Source: CBDANZ01 sp965197865
GTDB lineage: Bacteria; Acidobacteriota; Vicinamibacteria; Vicinamibacterales; CAVVIG01
Length of the DNA: 64,000 nt
Direction: 5' to 3'
NCBI GenBank assembly: GCA_965197865.1
Contig: CBDANZ010000005.1
Coordinates: 558,001 to 622,000 of the forward strand
In this document: positions 6,327-14,844 of the stretch, piece by piece
Numbering within the stretch: the first letter of the stretch is position 1
Layout of the letters: every line of letters begins with the position of its first letter
Made by a program: the position numbers and the translations under genes
Notes under the pieces: model-generated
What the model was told of the DNA's origin: nothing
The model's input: the letters and a program-made list of their open reading frames with translations, nothing else
Databases searched by the model: none

Positions 6327-9185
6327 TCAGAATCGGAACAGTCGTGTGAATTTCACCGCCACCTGTCGATTCGACAGCGCCGGGAATCCGGCAATCGCCG
6401 CATCCCGTCCCTCGCTATAGACGAAGAAGAAGTCGCTGCCCGGGCGATATTCCCAGCGAAAGCGGGCGTTAAGGCCCACGACGTTGGCGGCGGAGTTGTA
6501 CTGGAGGAGCGCCGCCACGAACGAGCGGGGCGTGATCGCGTACGTCGTCCGTGCGCTGTAGAGCTCGGTCCGGACCTTTCCCTGCGGCAGGTCGAGCCAA
6601 TTGACCGAGGCACGCGGCTCCACGGCCAGTTGCTTCGTCACCTCGACGCGTCCGTTGTAGCTCACGGTGTTCCGCGTGCCGCCGTAGAACTCTCCGGTGG
6701 TCGCCGAAACAGTGCCCGTGATCTTCCGCTGGGCGGCCACTTGATAGGAAAGCGTGCCCTGATCGAATCGGTACACGCCGGGCTGGACGGTCACGCCTCC
6801 CGCGAGGGGAAATGCAGTCTGCGGCCGATCCTCGTTCCGCTCGAACCTCGCCATGACGCTGTCGCCACTCTCGAAGTCGATGCGGAAGTTGCCGCGGCCC
6901 GTTCGCGTCTGGAGCTCCGCGCCGGAGGCGGCCTCGATGTTCTCGACGCTGGCGTCCCACGAGAGTCGCCGGATGCCGCGCAGCCTCGGCCGCGGACTGA
7001 AGCGGGCGAGGAGAAACATGCGGCGAAAATCGTTACGGGCCAGAAAGCCCGCCTCCGGGTTGAAGGCGTCGCCGACCTTCACGTAGTCGACGTCGAGCCC
7101 ATACTTGTCTCCGTTGTAGAAAAACCGCCCGCGGTAGCTCTCTTCATCGCCGGTGCTGTCGAGCGTGCGACTGCGCGCGTAGTAACTCGTCACTTCGAGA
7201 TTCTCGAAGAGCGCCAGGCTCAGGTCAGCGCCAGCCACGACGTTCGCGTCGTGCCCCGACAGCGACGGGGTGCGCGCCGTGGCGATGAGCCCGATGCCGC
7301 TGCGGCGCAGGATGTCTTTCTTCACCCGCATCACGGAAAACGTCGTCTCCGGAAGCTGCGCCGACGGAACGGCGTCGGTGCGGATGCTCAGCAAGCCGAG
7401 GTTATAGGAGCCCACTTTGCCAAGCAGCCGGCCGCCGACCTGAATCGGCACCGTCTGCCCGTCGTGCAGCCCAATCCGACGGCTGAAGAACACGATCGGG
7501 GTCTGCGCCGTGGCGGCGTTCCGCGTGCCGCCACCGAATCGCTGCTGCGCGCCGCCGAAGGTGAACAGGCCCTGCCCTTCCAGAAAGAATTCACGCTTCT
7601 CTGGAAAGAAGAGACTGAACCGCGTGAGGTTGACCTGCTGCTCGTCGACCTCCACCTGCGCGAAATCGGTGTTGTACGTGATGTCGGCCGCGAGGCTCTT
7701 GGTCAGTCCGTACCGCAGATCGAGGCCGAAATCCCGGTCGAGATCGGTACGAAGCCCGGATTCGGTTGGGATCGTGTTCGAATTGCCCGTGACATACGGC
7801 TTCACTTCGAGGTTCAGTCCTGCCGGCGGCGCCTCGATGCCGACCAGCACCGCAGCGGAGGCGACCCTGAACGACCCCATTGGTTCGACCGCCCGTGGTA
7901 TCGGCATGAGGTACGCCATCTCGTTGTTCCACCAATCCTTCCGAGCCAGCAGCAGGCCCCACACCTGCTCGCGCCGCTGCACGTAGCGCAGCGACTTGAA
8001 CGGAATGGCCAACTCCGTCGTCCACCCTTGGTTGAAACGCTGGCTCTTCACGTTCCAGACCATCTTGTAATCGAAGTTCACCGAACGGGACTCGTCGGTG
8101 ATGAGCGCGTCCCGTACCGCGCCGAGGGCGTTTGTCATCACGAAGACGCCGCTGCGGCGATCGAACAGCGTGTCCAGCGTTACGCCGAACCAGTCGTTGC
8201 GGTAGACGTTCTGGCTGTCGCGGCGCATCTCGTTCGCGACCAGCCGATCCGGGCGCCTGCTCCAGAGGCGTGCACTGACATACACGGTTCGATCGTCGAA
8301 GAAGACCCACGCCTCGGTCTTGTCGGAGGCCGGCTGCCCTTCATCCGGATCGTTTTGGATGAAGTCGCCAAACGAGGGCACCGTCTGGTAGATCTCCTCG
8401 TCGAGCCGCCCGTCCAACCTCAGCGGGGTGGTAAGCCTGACAGCCCGGACCGTGAGACGCCCCTGCGCGTCCCGCTCCGACGCGACTGCCGGCGGCACGG
8501 GGGCCGGGGGACCGTCGAACCGCACCGAGATCTCAGTCCTCGGAGCCGCTGCCGGAGAGCGCGCGAGCGCCGGGGGGGTGGGACGAACCGTCCCTGCCGG
8601 CGCGGCCCGTGGCTGAACCGGGGCCGAGGCACCTGACACCCCGTGGAGGTGGGGACCCAGCTCGGCTGCGACACGGTCCTGGAGCGCGAATATCTGATCG
8701 ACCACGCCGTCCACTTTGACGGTGCGGGACACGCGACCGCTGGTCACGTCAACCACCCGCGCCGTGATGCGAAGCTGATCCCCCGACCGCTGATAGGAAC
8801 CCGTCACCACCCAGGCGGCGCCAACCCGCCGCGCAAGCTCAACAGCTCGGCGATCGCCCTGTTCTGGCAGATCGGCACGGAGCTCCCGTTGCATCACCTC
8901 GGGACCGATGACCGTCAGCGCGCCCCCCCGGTGCAGACCGGCCATGAGGCTCTCCGCGACGCCCGCGCCGATCCACTCGTCGACGGCTTGGCCGGAGATG
9001 TTCGAGAATGGCAGCACGGCCACCGTGCCGCGTGGCCGGACCCGATCAGCCGGCGCCACGCTCGGTTCCTGCGCGTACCCAACCAGGGGCGCGAGACACA
9101 GGACTGCCGCGCTGACGATCGCGGTCAACATCGAAAGCCAGCCGGTCCCTAGAAGTGCGGGGCTGATGAATCGCGTCAGAGACAT
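6327..9185 (-). CDS. TolB-like/FlgO-type domain fused to CBM9-like and DUF5916 outer-membrane barrel
   Basis: 952 residues from ATG 9185; an in-frame TTG at 9251 would add 22. After a signal peptide, residues about 50-185 (TVAVLPFSNISGQAVDEWIG onward, with GAAWVVTGSYQRSGDQLRIT) match the TolB-like/FlgO domain that often precedes TPRs. A proline/alanine linker follows. Then comes a carbohydrate-binding family 9-like beta-sandwich (PLRLDGRLDEEIYQ, TEAWVFFDDRTVYVSARLWS). Next is DUF5916, from VDEQQVNLTRFSLFFPEKRE to a C-terminal barrel ending KFTRLFRF with the terminal Phe typical of BAM substrates. The CBM9-DUF5916 part is common in Acidobacteriota and Bacteroidota. The N-terminal fusion is unusual to me. 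Role unknown. Confidence 0.8.
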   Translation of the reverse strand: MSLTRFISPALLGTGWLSMLTAIVSAAVLCLAPLVGYAQEPSVAPADRVRPRGTVAVLPFSNISGQAVDEWIGAGVAESLMAGLHRGGALTVIGPEVMQRELRADLPEQGDRRAVELARRVGAAWVVTGSYQRSGDQLRITARVVDVTSGRVSRTVKVDGVVDQIFALQDRVAAELGPHLHGVSGASAPVQPRAAPAGTVRPTPPALARSPAAAPRTEISVRFDGPPAPVPPAVASERDAQGRLTVRAVRLTTPLRLDGRLDEEIYQTVPSFGDFIQNDPDEGQPASDKTEAWVFFDDRTVYVSARLWSRRPDRLVANEMRRDSQNVYRNDWFGVTLDTLFDRRSGVFVMTNALGAVRDALITDESRSVNFDYKMVWNVKSQRFNQGWTTELAIPFKSLRYVQRREQVWGLLLARKDWWNNEMAYLMPIPRAVEPMGSFRVASAAVLVGIEAPPAGLNLEVKPYVTGNSNTIPTESGLRTDLDRDFGLDLRYGLTKSLAADITYNTDFAQVEVDEQQVNLTRFSLFFPEKREFFLEGQGLFTFGGAQQRFGGGTRNAATAQTPIVFFSRRIGLHDGQTVPIQVGGRLLGKVGSYNLGLLSIRTDAVPSAQLPETTFSVMRVKKDILRRSGIGLIATARTPSLSGHDANVVAGADLSLALFENLEVTSYYARSRTLDSTGDEESYRGRFFYNGDKYGLDVDYVKVGDAFNPEAGFLARNDFRRMFLLARFSPRPRLRGIRRLSWDASVENIEAASGAELQTRTGRGNFRIDFESGDSVMARFERNEDRPQTAFPLAGGVTVQPGVYRFDQGTLSYQVAAQRKITGTVSATTGEFYGGTRNTVSYNGRVEVTKQLAVEPRASVNWLDLPQGKVRTELYSARTTYAITPRSFVAALLQYNSAANVVGLNARFRWEYRPGSDFFFVYSEGRDAAIAGFPALSNRQVAVKFTRLFRF

Positions 9186-9542
9186 CGGGAAACGCAATAG
9201 TGACACCAATCCGCGCGCTGTGATGGCGAGCTTCGAGCACACGACTCTCAACCCCCTCGCCGACAGTCAAGCGCAAGGCTAGAGATAACAGTGAAGACGG
9301 CAACGCCGAACTGCTGTGCGTCGCGACGGACCACAGGCTGCCTCCAGCGACTACGACGTTGAGTGTGACCTGATCCTACCGCTCGCTGGCAGGGGTTCAA
9401 TGCGGAATGAGGGAAAGGCAATAATGAGAGTCAGTGTGTGCGAACTTCTTGAGAATACTGAGGCTGCCCTCAAATTCTTGTAGCGAATGCTGTAGCCAAC
9501 CCTGATCGGCCAATGAGTGCCGATCCTCACCTTGGTGTCGTG
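9186..9542. other. No recognisable gene
   Basis: About 357 bp between two leftward genes. It presumably carries the promoter of the DUF5916 gene. I see no RNA gene or convincing conserved element. Confidence 0.4.
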
Positions 9543-10328
9543 TCACTTCCTGACATCGGTACCGGGCTGATAGCAGAGCTGCGCCCCTTCTGGGAATAGC
9601 TGGGTGTCGAGCAATGCGCGAAATGGGAAACGTCCTTCGAAGGTCATATTCATCCATCCGTCGATGAAGCGCGGGTCGGTACGGAGAACGGTATTGAAGT
9701 GCTCTTCGAAGCTCGCCCGCTCGGCGTCGTTAAGTTGGTGCACCCAGCAGGTCTGATCTTGATGGAACCGGAAGTCGTTGAATGCCCAGGCCAGCTCGAA
9801 ATGATTGCCATCTGACGGGCTCAGCGGGCTGTTGGCAAATAGCCGACCGGCTGCGACTTCCGTTCCGATGCGGATCCCGGCAGCGAGCACGACATGCGTG
9901 TAAAGAAATACCCAGCCGGTTCCTGCCTCTGGACCCGCGCCGATAAGCAGTCGCACTTCTTGGCCCGCGAGGTGGTGCGGCTCTGCTTGACCGACGGTCA
10001 CAATGCGCCCGGCGGCCACGGCCAGAACCGGTGTGCCGGCGGCCGAGGGGAGATCGATGCCCGGGTGACCTACCGGACCCTGGTCGAGCGCGCTCCGCAC
10101 GATGCCGAACGGGTTAATCGGAGCCCCTTCGAGGGAGATGGCCGTCGGATCGATCGGCGCTACCAAATTGTTGGGTGGGATAGCTCGTGTGGCCAGGATC
10201 GTTTGCGTGGAGGTAGGCGTGGGGGATGGCGCCGTGGACGCAGTGGCTGGATTTGCGCCCCCACAACCGCTGCAAATGGCAACCACGACAGCGATGCGAC
10301 TGGCTTGGCGACCGGTCATAGGCTGCAT
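9543..10328 (-). CDS. M23-like peptidase domain protein, probably catalytically degenerate
   Basis: 261 residues with a hydrophobic N-terminus ending at two cysteines (AICSGCGG), lipoprotein-like though the lipobox is imperfect. A Thr/Pro linker follows. The core resembles a lysostaphin-type M23 domain: HPGIDLPSAAGTPVLAVAAG supplies the first His and Asp zinc ligands, and VFLYTHV resembles the Y.H strand. The HxH motif reads DGNHFELAW, so the third zinc ligand is kept but the usual catalytic His two residues earlier is a Gly. A conserved-looking C-terminal tail of about 75 residues follows. Cell-wall hydrolysis is doubtful; a binding or regulatory role is possible. Confidence 0.65.
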   Translation of the reverse strand: MQPMTGRQASRIAVVVAICSGCGGANPATASTAPSPTPTSTQTILATRAIPPNNLVAPIDPTAISLEGAPINPFGIVRSALDQGPVGHPGIDLPSAAGTPVLAVAAGRIVTVGQAEPHHLAGQEVRLLIGAGPEAGTGWVFLYTHVVLAAGIRIGTEVAAGRLFANSPLSPSDGNHFELAWAFNDFRFHQDQTCWVHQLNDAERASFEEHFNTVLRTDPRFIDGWMNMTFEGRFPFRALLDTQLFPEGAQLCYQPGTDVRK

Positions 10329-10612
10329 CCGACCAGGACAGAAACGGCGAGGCGTCTAGCGTAGCGCGGGGCGGCGCGCGGTTCAACTGGGACTGGGGTT
10401 ACGGCTCACGCGAGTGCGCGGCCAGTTATTGCGCCTGGAGTACAATTGTGACGGCTCCGATCCGGCTGCCACAACGGAGGATTTGATGCTGGGTGCAGGA
10501 TGCCAGCCCAGTTTGCTCAGATGCGGCCGGGGTGCGTTGGTCGGCTCCGCACCACCGACTTCACACACGGTCTGCGCAAGCAGGTAGAACTGCCCGCGCA
10601 GCTTCTCCAGGA

Positions 10613-10795
10613 CGCCTCACACTGATCGCCCTGATCGAAGATCCCGTGGTGATTGTGCGTTTCCTCGAGCATCCGGGGCTGCCGACGGACATCCCCGAGG
10701 CCCAGCCGGCCCGGGTGCCGCCGCTGCACCTTGTCGGTGATGCGCCTCCGACTGAGGTCGCTGGCGACCAGATCCTCTTCGACGAACCCGCCTGA
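10613..10795 (+). pseudogene. C-terminal remnant of an IS91-type (Y2) transposase
   Basis: The frame RLTLIALIEDPVVIVRFLEH followed by PGLPTDIPEAQPARVPP and ending FDEPA-stop is the characteristic tail of IS91-family transposases (IAxIxDPxVIxxILxHLGLP..PAR.PP). About 60 codons remain of roughly 400. No catalytic or zinc-finger part is found upstream. Confidence 0.65.
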
Positions 10796-11113
10796 CCCAG
10801 CCTGTTCCCCGTCAGCCAGCCAGACGTGCGCCTCAGCGTCTGGAATCACGCTTGACCGCAGCCCCCCGAACGGGCCGACATAATGCCCTCTGTGGAGGTC
10901 TGTAATCCGCGCGCGGGGGGGCGCCAATCCGTCTGTCGGCGAGGGGGTTGAGCGTCGAGGGGGCTCTAATATCGTCTATCGTCCCTGAATCCCCTGTACA
11001 CCCATCGAACAAGCGAGCCGCAGGCGGTCCGCTCGAGCCACTTCTGGCTGAGCTAGAGGATGGCAGCGGCGCCAGGCTGAGCTGAGCGCCACGATCACCA
11101 CTCAGGCAACGGT
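10796..11113. other. Decayed sequence, no gene
   Basis: About 320 bp between the two mobile-element remnants. It contains G-runs and short broken frames, with no recognisable coding sequence. Confidence 0.4.
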
Positions 11114-11350
11114 AGAGACCTGCGGCGGTTTGATCGGAAGACGATCGAGTAGCAGGTTCGGCGCCACGTCAACACCTGGCGAAGCCTGTTCACGAAGCAC
11201 GTTTCAGACGGGCGTCAACTATTGCGAGAAACGCTCGCTGGGCCGCTCAGGTTTACCCCAGAGGGAAGAACGTATCGCTTCGAAGGGGGGGAAGAAGGTC
11301 GCGCTCGGCGGGCTCGTCGCTGGAATCGCCGATGTTGCACCTCTTGTGGT
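11114..11350 (+). pseudogene. C-terminal remnant of a large serine recombinase
   Basis: The frame reads QVRRHVNTWRSLFTKHVSDG and RQLLRETLAGPLRFTPEGRT, then YRFEGG. After a one-base shift in a run of seven Gs (11285-11291) it continues KKVALGGLVAGIADVAPLVVA. This matches the C-terminal region of resolvase/recombinase-family proteins. An in-frame TAG lies just before QVRRH (11150-11152). Two lesions plus loss of the catalytic N-terminal domain make it a pseudogene. The shifted frame runs directly into the tRNA-Glu 3' end. Confidence 0.65.
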
Positions 11351-11421
11351 AGCGGTACGGGGATTCGAACCCCGGTCCCGTGGCTGAGAACCACGTGTCC
11401 TGACCCCTAGACGATACCGCC
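11347..11421 (-). tRNA. tRNA-Glu (anticodon CTC)
   Basis: The minus strand folds into a cloverleaf. The acceptor is GGCGGTA/TACCGCT with G-U at the first pair, and the D-arm region is TCGTCTAGGGGTCAGGAC. The anticodon stem CGTGG/CCACG encloses loop TTCTCAG (anticodon CTC), and the T-arm is CCGGGGTTCGAATCCCCG. Discriminator A and an encoded CCA are included. It reads GAG codons. It marks the boundary between the decayed region to the left and core genes to the right. Confidence 0.95.
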
Positions 11422-11595
11422 GCTCGCCGATCGAGAACTATTAATCTTACCAAATCTCTATCCTTGGCACCCGGCGGATCAGGCGCCCTCGGGCGAACTC
11501 GACAGCCGCGCTCTCTCGACAGCCGTGCTCTAGGGTATGATTGCACGTCCGTTTTGTCGGTTCCCTTGCGCATCTTTCTTCGTGAGGAGGGGTCA

Positions 11596-12387
11596 ATGCG
11601 TCTGCGACACGTCTGGGTTCACTCCTTGAATTTGACTCTCGCGGCGTCACTCGTCGCGTGCGGCGGCGGCGGCGAGGAATCGTCCACCGCCGCGCCGGCG
11701 CCCGGCGCGGAGAGAGTGGACCCGGCGACCGCCGGCAACGTGATGGGGACCGTCGTGCTGAACGGCACGGCACCGGCCAACGAACGCATCCGAATGAACG
11801 CTGACCCAGTGTGCCTAAAAGAAGCGCCGGGTCCGCAAGCCCAGGAAACTTTCGTGATCGGCAGCGACGGCAAGGCGCTTGCCAACGTCTTCGTGTACGT
11901 TAAGGACGGGCTGGGCAACTACGTGTACAACCCACCCACTGCTCCCGTGACGCTCGATCAGGACGGCTGCCGCTACCACCCGCACGTGTTCGGCATACGC
12001 GTCAACCAGCCACTCGAAATCGTCAACAACGATCCGACGCTGCACAACATCCACGCGCTTCCGGAGAACAACCGGGAGTTCAACACCGGCCAGCCCATCG
12101 AAGGGATGAAGATGACCCATACCTTCACCGCGGTGGAAGTGATGGTGCCCTTCAAGTGCGATGTGCACGGCTGGATGAATGCGTACGTTGGCGTGCTGGA
12201 TCATCCCTACTTCGCCATCACCGACGCCGACGGCAAGTACACACTGGAGGGACTGCCGCCCGGGACGTATACGATCGAAGCGTGGCACGAGAGGCTCGGC
12301 ACGTCGACCCAGAGCGTAACGCTCGGGCCGAAGGAAACCAAGGACGTCCCGTTCACGTTCAACGCGGCGGTGCCTATCGAGGAGTGA
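11596..12387 (+). CDS. Cupredoxin-like lipoprotein with C-terminal carboxypeptidase-regulatory-like domain
   Basis: 263 residues. ATG 11596 follows GAGGAGG with ideal spacing; a longer upstream frame lacks such a site. The signal ends in lipobox LVAC, so the protein is probably lipid-anchored on the periplasmic side. Residues about 45-200 form a plastocyanin-like domain. Possible copper ligands are His in DPTLHNIH, and Cys, His and Met in FKCDVHGWM. The last 60 residues (ITDADGKYTLEGLPPGTYTI) are a carboxypeptidase-regulatory beta-sandwich. Placed just before ctaA and ctaB, it may carry copper or electrons near the terminal oxidase; this is inferred from context. Confidence 0.8.
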   Translation: MRLRHVWVHSLNLTLAASLVACGGGGEESSTAAPAPGAERVDPATAGNVMGTVVLNGTAPANERIRMNADPVCLKEAPGPQAQETFVIGSDGKALANVFVYVKDGLGNYVYNPPTAPVTLDQDGCRYHPHVFGIRVNQPLEIVNNDPTLHNIHALPENNREFNTGQPIEGMKMTHTFTAVEVMVPFKCDVHGWMNAYVGVLDHPYFAITDADGKYTLEGLPPGTYTIEAWHERLGTSTQSVTLGPKETKDVPFTFNAAVPIEE

Positions 12388-12425
12388 GGGGTCTCGGGTG
12401 GTTTGCCCGCCCTGCCTGACCCGCA

Positions 12426-13430
12426 ATGCTTCACAAGTTCGCCACGTTCGTCGCGGGTTGGACTGTGTTGCTCGTGCTGGTCGGAAGTCTGGTCACCAGC
12501 ACCGATTCCGGGCTGTCGGTGCCCGACTGGCCGACAAGCTACGGCTGGAACATGTTCACGTTCCCGCCTTCGATGTGGGTCGGTGGAATCTTCTACGAGC
12601 ACGGTCATCGACTGATCGCCTCGAGCGTCGGGTTGCTGACGATTGTGCTCGCCGCCTCGCTCTGGAGGAGCGACCGACGCCGCTGGATAAAGCGGCTCGG
12701 GCTCGCGGCACTGGCTGTCGTGATTCTCCAGGGCGTCCTCGGTGGCCTAACGGTTCTCTTTTTCTTGCCGGCCCCCATCTCGACCGCTCATGCGGGCCTT
12801 GCGGAAATCTTCTTCTGCCTCACCGTCGCCATCGCGGTGTTCACCTCGCCCCGATGGACCGGCGGCGACAGCCCGGTGGACGATGCGAAGCTGCGGATGG
12901 TCGCGACGGCGACAACGGCGCTCATCTACCTTCAGATCCTCATTGGCGCGACCATGCGTCATACGAACGCCGGCCTCGCCATCCCGGATTTTCCGTTGAT
13001 GTTCGGCCGGCTCTTTCCAGATCACTGGAGCCAGGCGATTACGATCCACTTCGCGCATCGAGCCGGGGCGCTGGTCGTAACGGCGGCGATTCTTACCACG
13101 GTGGCGTACGTCTGGTACCACCACTCGCGCCAGCGAGAGCTCGTGCAGTCGGCGATGTTGCTTGTCGCCCTCCTGGCCACCCAGGTGACCCTCGGCGCGC
13201 TCACCGTTCTCAGCCGGCTGGACGTCTGGATCAATAGCGCCCACGTTGTCGGCGGCGCGCTCGTGCTCGCGACGTCGCTGGTCCTGACGCTCAGGAGCTG
13301 GCGCGTAAGGTTCTCGGCTCGTAGAATCCGGCCTCAGCCGGACTACGCCGCTCTGCCGGGAGACGTCCGGCTGGAGCCGGTCGCCGTAACTGCCACGGGG
13401 GCCACGAGTGCTCCTGGAGCGCGGGCGTGA
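12426..13430 (+). CDS. ctaA: Heme A synthase (COX15/CtaA)
   Basis: 334 residues with eight predicted membrane helices. It oxidises the C8 methyl of heme O to the formyl of heme A for aa3-type oxidases. The N-terminal loop has SLVTSTDSGLSVPDWPTSYG and the heme-ligand segment YEHGHRL. The second half repeats the pattern with IGATMRHTNAGLAIPDFP, HFAHRAGA and NSAHVVGG. Its TGA overlaps the GTG start of ctaB, so the two are translationally coupled. No strong ribosome site precedes its ATG. Confidence 0.93.
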   Translation: MLHKFATFVAGWTVLLVLVGSLVTSTDSGLSVPDWPTSYGWNMFTFPPSMWVGGIFYEHGHRLIASSVGLLTIVLAASLWRSDRRRWIKRLGLAALAVVILQGVLGGLTVLFFLPAPISTAHAGLAEIFFCLTVAIAVFTSPRWTGGDSPVDDAKLRMVATATTALIYLQILIGATMRHTNAGLAIPDFPLMFGRLFPDHWSQAITIHFAHRAGALVVTAAILTTVAYVWYHHSRQRELVQSAMLLVALLATQVTLGALTVLSRLDVWINSAHVVGGALVLATSLVLTLRSWRVRFSARRIRPQPDYAALPGDVRLEPVAVTATGATSAPGARA

Positions 13431-14335
13431 AGACCGCGGGCGCTAACGTCGCGCCGGCGGTGCTTGACGTCAGTCGACGGGCGTCAGGGCTGGTTGCCGA
13501 CTATGTGGCGCTGACCAAGCCTCGTCTCAACGTGCTCGTGGTGGCCACGAGCGCAGCCGGGTTTTACCTCGGATCGCCGACGGGTCCTGCGCTGGGATCG
13601 ATGGCGCAGGTCGTCGCGGGGACGGCGCTCGTCGCCGGCGGGGCGGCAGTGCTGAACCAGGTGTACGAGCGCGACACAGACGCGCTGATGCGCCGTACGA
13701 GGTTGCGGCCGCTGCCCGCCGGCCGTATTACCGCCCCCGACGCGCGAACGTTCGGGCTCGGGCTGGCGGCTGCTGGTCTTGCGCTGCTCGCATTTGCGGC
13801 CAACCTGCTCGCTGCCCTCTTCGCCGCGGCGACGCTCGTCATCTACCTGGCGGTGTACACGCCGCTGAAACGCCAGACTGCGCTGTCGACATTGGTCGGT
13901 GCGGTGCCGGGCGCCCTTCCGCCGCTCATTGGCTGGACGGCTGGCCGCGGCGCGATATCGATCGGTGGGTGGGCGCTCTTCGCGATCGTCTTTCTCTGGC
14001 AGATCCCGCACTTCATGGCGATTGGTTGGATGTACCGCGAGGACTACCGGCGGGCGGGCTTTCCGATGCTGTCGGTCGCAGAACCTGAAGGCCGACGCGC
14101 TGGACGACAAGCTCTGCTGTTCGCCGCCGCGCTGCTGCCAGTGAGCCTGGTGCCGGTGGCGGTTGGGATCACGGGAATCGTGTATCTCTGGATCGCACTC
14201 GTGCTTGGGGTGGCGATGGTGTGGCTGTCGGCGCGTTTCGCCGCGACGAGATCAGACGGGGCCGCGCGAGCGCTGTTCTACGGCTCGATTACCTATCTGC
14301 CGCTCATTTGGGCGGCGATGGTTCTGGATCATTAA
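13427..14335 (+). CDS. ctaB: Protoheme IX farnesyltransferase (heme O synthase)
   Basis: 302 residues of the UbiA prenyltransferase superfamily. It adds a farnesyl group to heme b, giving heme O, the substrate of CtaA. Motifs visible are the first Asp-rich loop NQVYERDTDALMRRTRLRPL, LKRQTALSTLVGAVPGALPP, and IPHFMAIGWMYREDYRRAGF. The GTG start at 13427 overlaps the ctaA stop. About nine membrane helices, as expected. Confidence 0.94.
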   Translation: MKTAGANVAPAVLDVSRRASGLVADYVALTKPRLNVLVVATSAAGFYLGSPTGPALGSMAQVVAGTALVAGGAAVLNQVYERDTDALMRRTRLRPLPAGRITAPDARTFGLGLAAAGLALLAFAANLLAALFAAATLVIYLAVYTPLKRQTALSTLVGAVPGALPPLIGWTAGRGAISIGGWALFAIVFLWQIPHFMAIGWMYREDYRRAGFPMLSVAEPEGRRAGRQALLFAAALLPVSLVPVAVGITGIVYLWIALVLGVAMVWLSARFAATRSDGAARALFYGSITYLPLIWAAMVLDH

Positions 14336-14341
14336 GGATAG

Positions 14342-14767
14342 TTGACAGTTCACGACCTGCCCGCCGTCAACGCTACGCTCAACGCCGTGTCGGGCATTCT
14401 GCTCCTCGTCGGCTACCTCCTTATCCGCGCGCGTCGTGTCGAGCAGCACCGCCGCTGCATGATTGCGGCGTTTGTCGCCTCGACGCTGTTTCTCATCTGC
14501 TATGTTGTGTATCATGCGCAGGTCGGCTCGGTCCCCTTCACACGACAGGGTTTTGTCAGGCCGTTGTACTTCACGATCCTCGTCACGCACGTCACCCTCG
14601 CGGCAGCCGTGCCGCCGCTGGCGATTGTCACCTTGTCGCGCGGCTTGAAGGGACGGTTTGCCACTCATCGCGCGATCGCGCGGTGGACGCTGCCAATCTG
14701 GCTGTATGTGTCCGTGACGGGCGTTCTCGTCTACGTGCTGCTGTACCAGCCAACCTGGTTGCTTTGA
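14342..14767 (+). CDS. DUF420 (CtaM-like) membrane protein
   Basis: 141 residues with four helices. It has the conserved polar positions of DUF420 proteins: the early N-A-LN segment (VNATLNAVSG), HRRCM, YHAQVG, THVTLAA and the ATHRAIARWTLPIWLYVSVTG block. In Firmicutes the homologue CtaM/YozB is needed to make heme-copper oxidase. Placement six bases after ctaB supports the same role. The start codon appears to be TTG at 14342. Confidence 0.85.
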   Translation: MTVHDLPAVNATLNAVSGILLLVGYLLIRARRVEQHRRCMIAAFVASTLFLICYVVYHAQVGSVPFTRQGFVRPLYFTILVTHVTLAAAVPPLAIVTLSRGLKGRFATHRAIARWTLPIWLYVSVTGVLVYVLLYQPTWLL

Positions 14768-14844
14768 TTCCCTGCGGATCAGAGGCGCCGCCGCGATTCA
14801 TATATACTCGCGGGACGCCAGGGCTGGGCTTTCAAGGAGTCTTC

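Noticed and set aside
6630..8636. 668-codon open frame antisense to the DUF5916 gene
   Set aside because: Arg/His/Val-rich composition without motifs; it mirrors the codon structure of the real gene on the other strand, as is common in GC-rich DNA.
11351..11387. Peptide VRGFEPRSRG at the end of an open frame
   Set aside because: It is a translation of the tRNA-Glu T-arm, a known artefact, not a protein feature.
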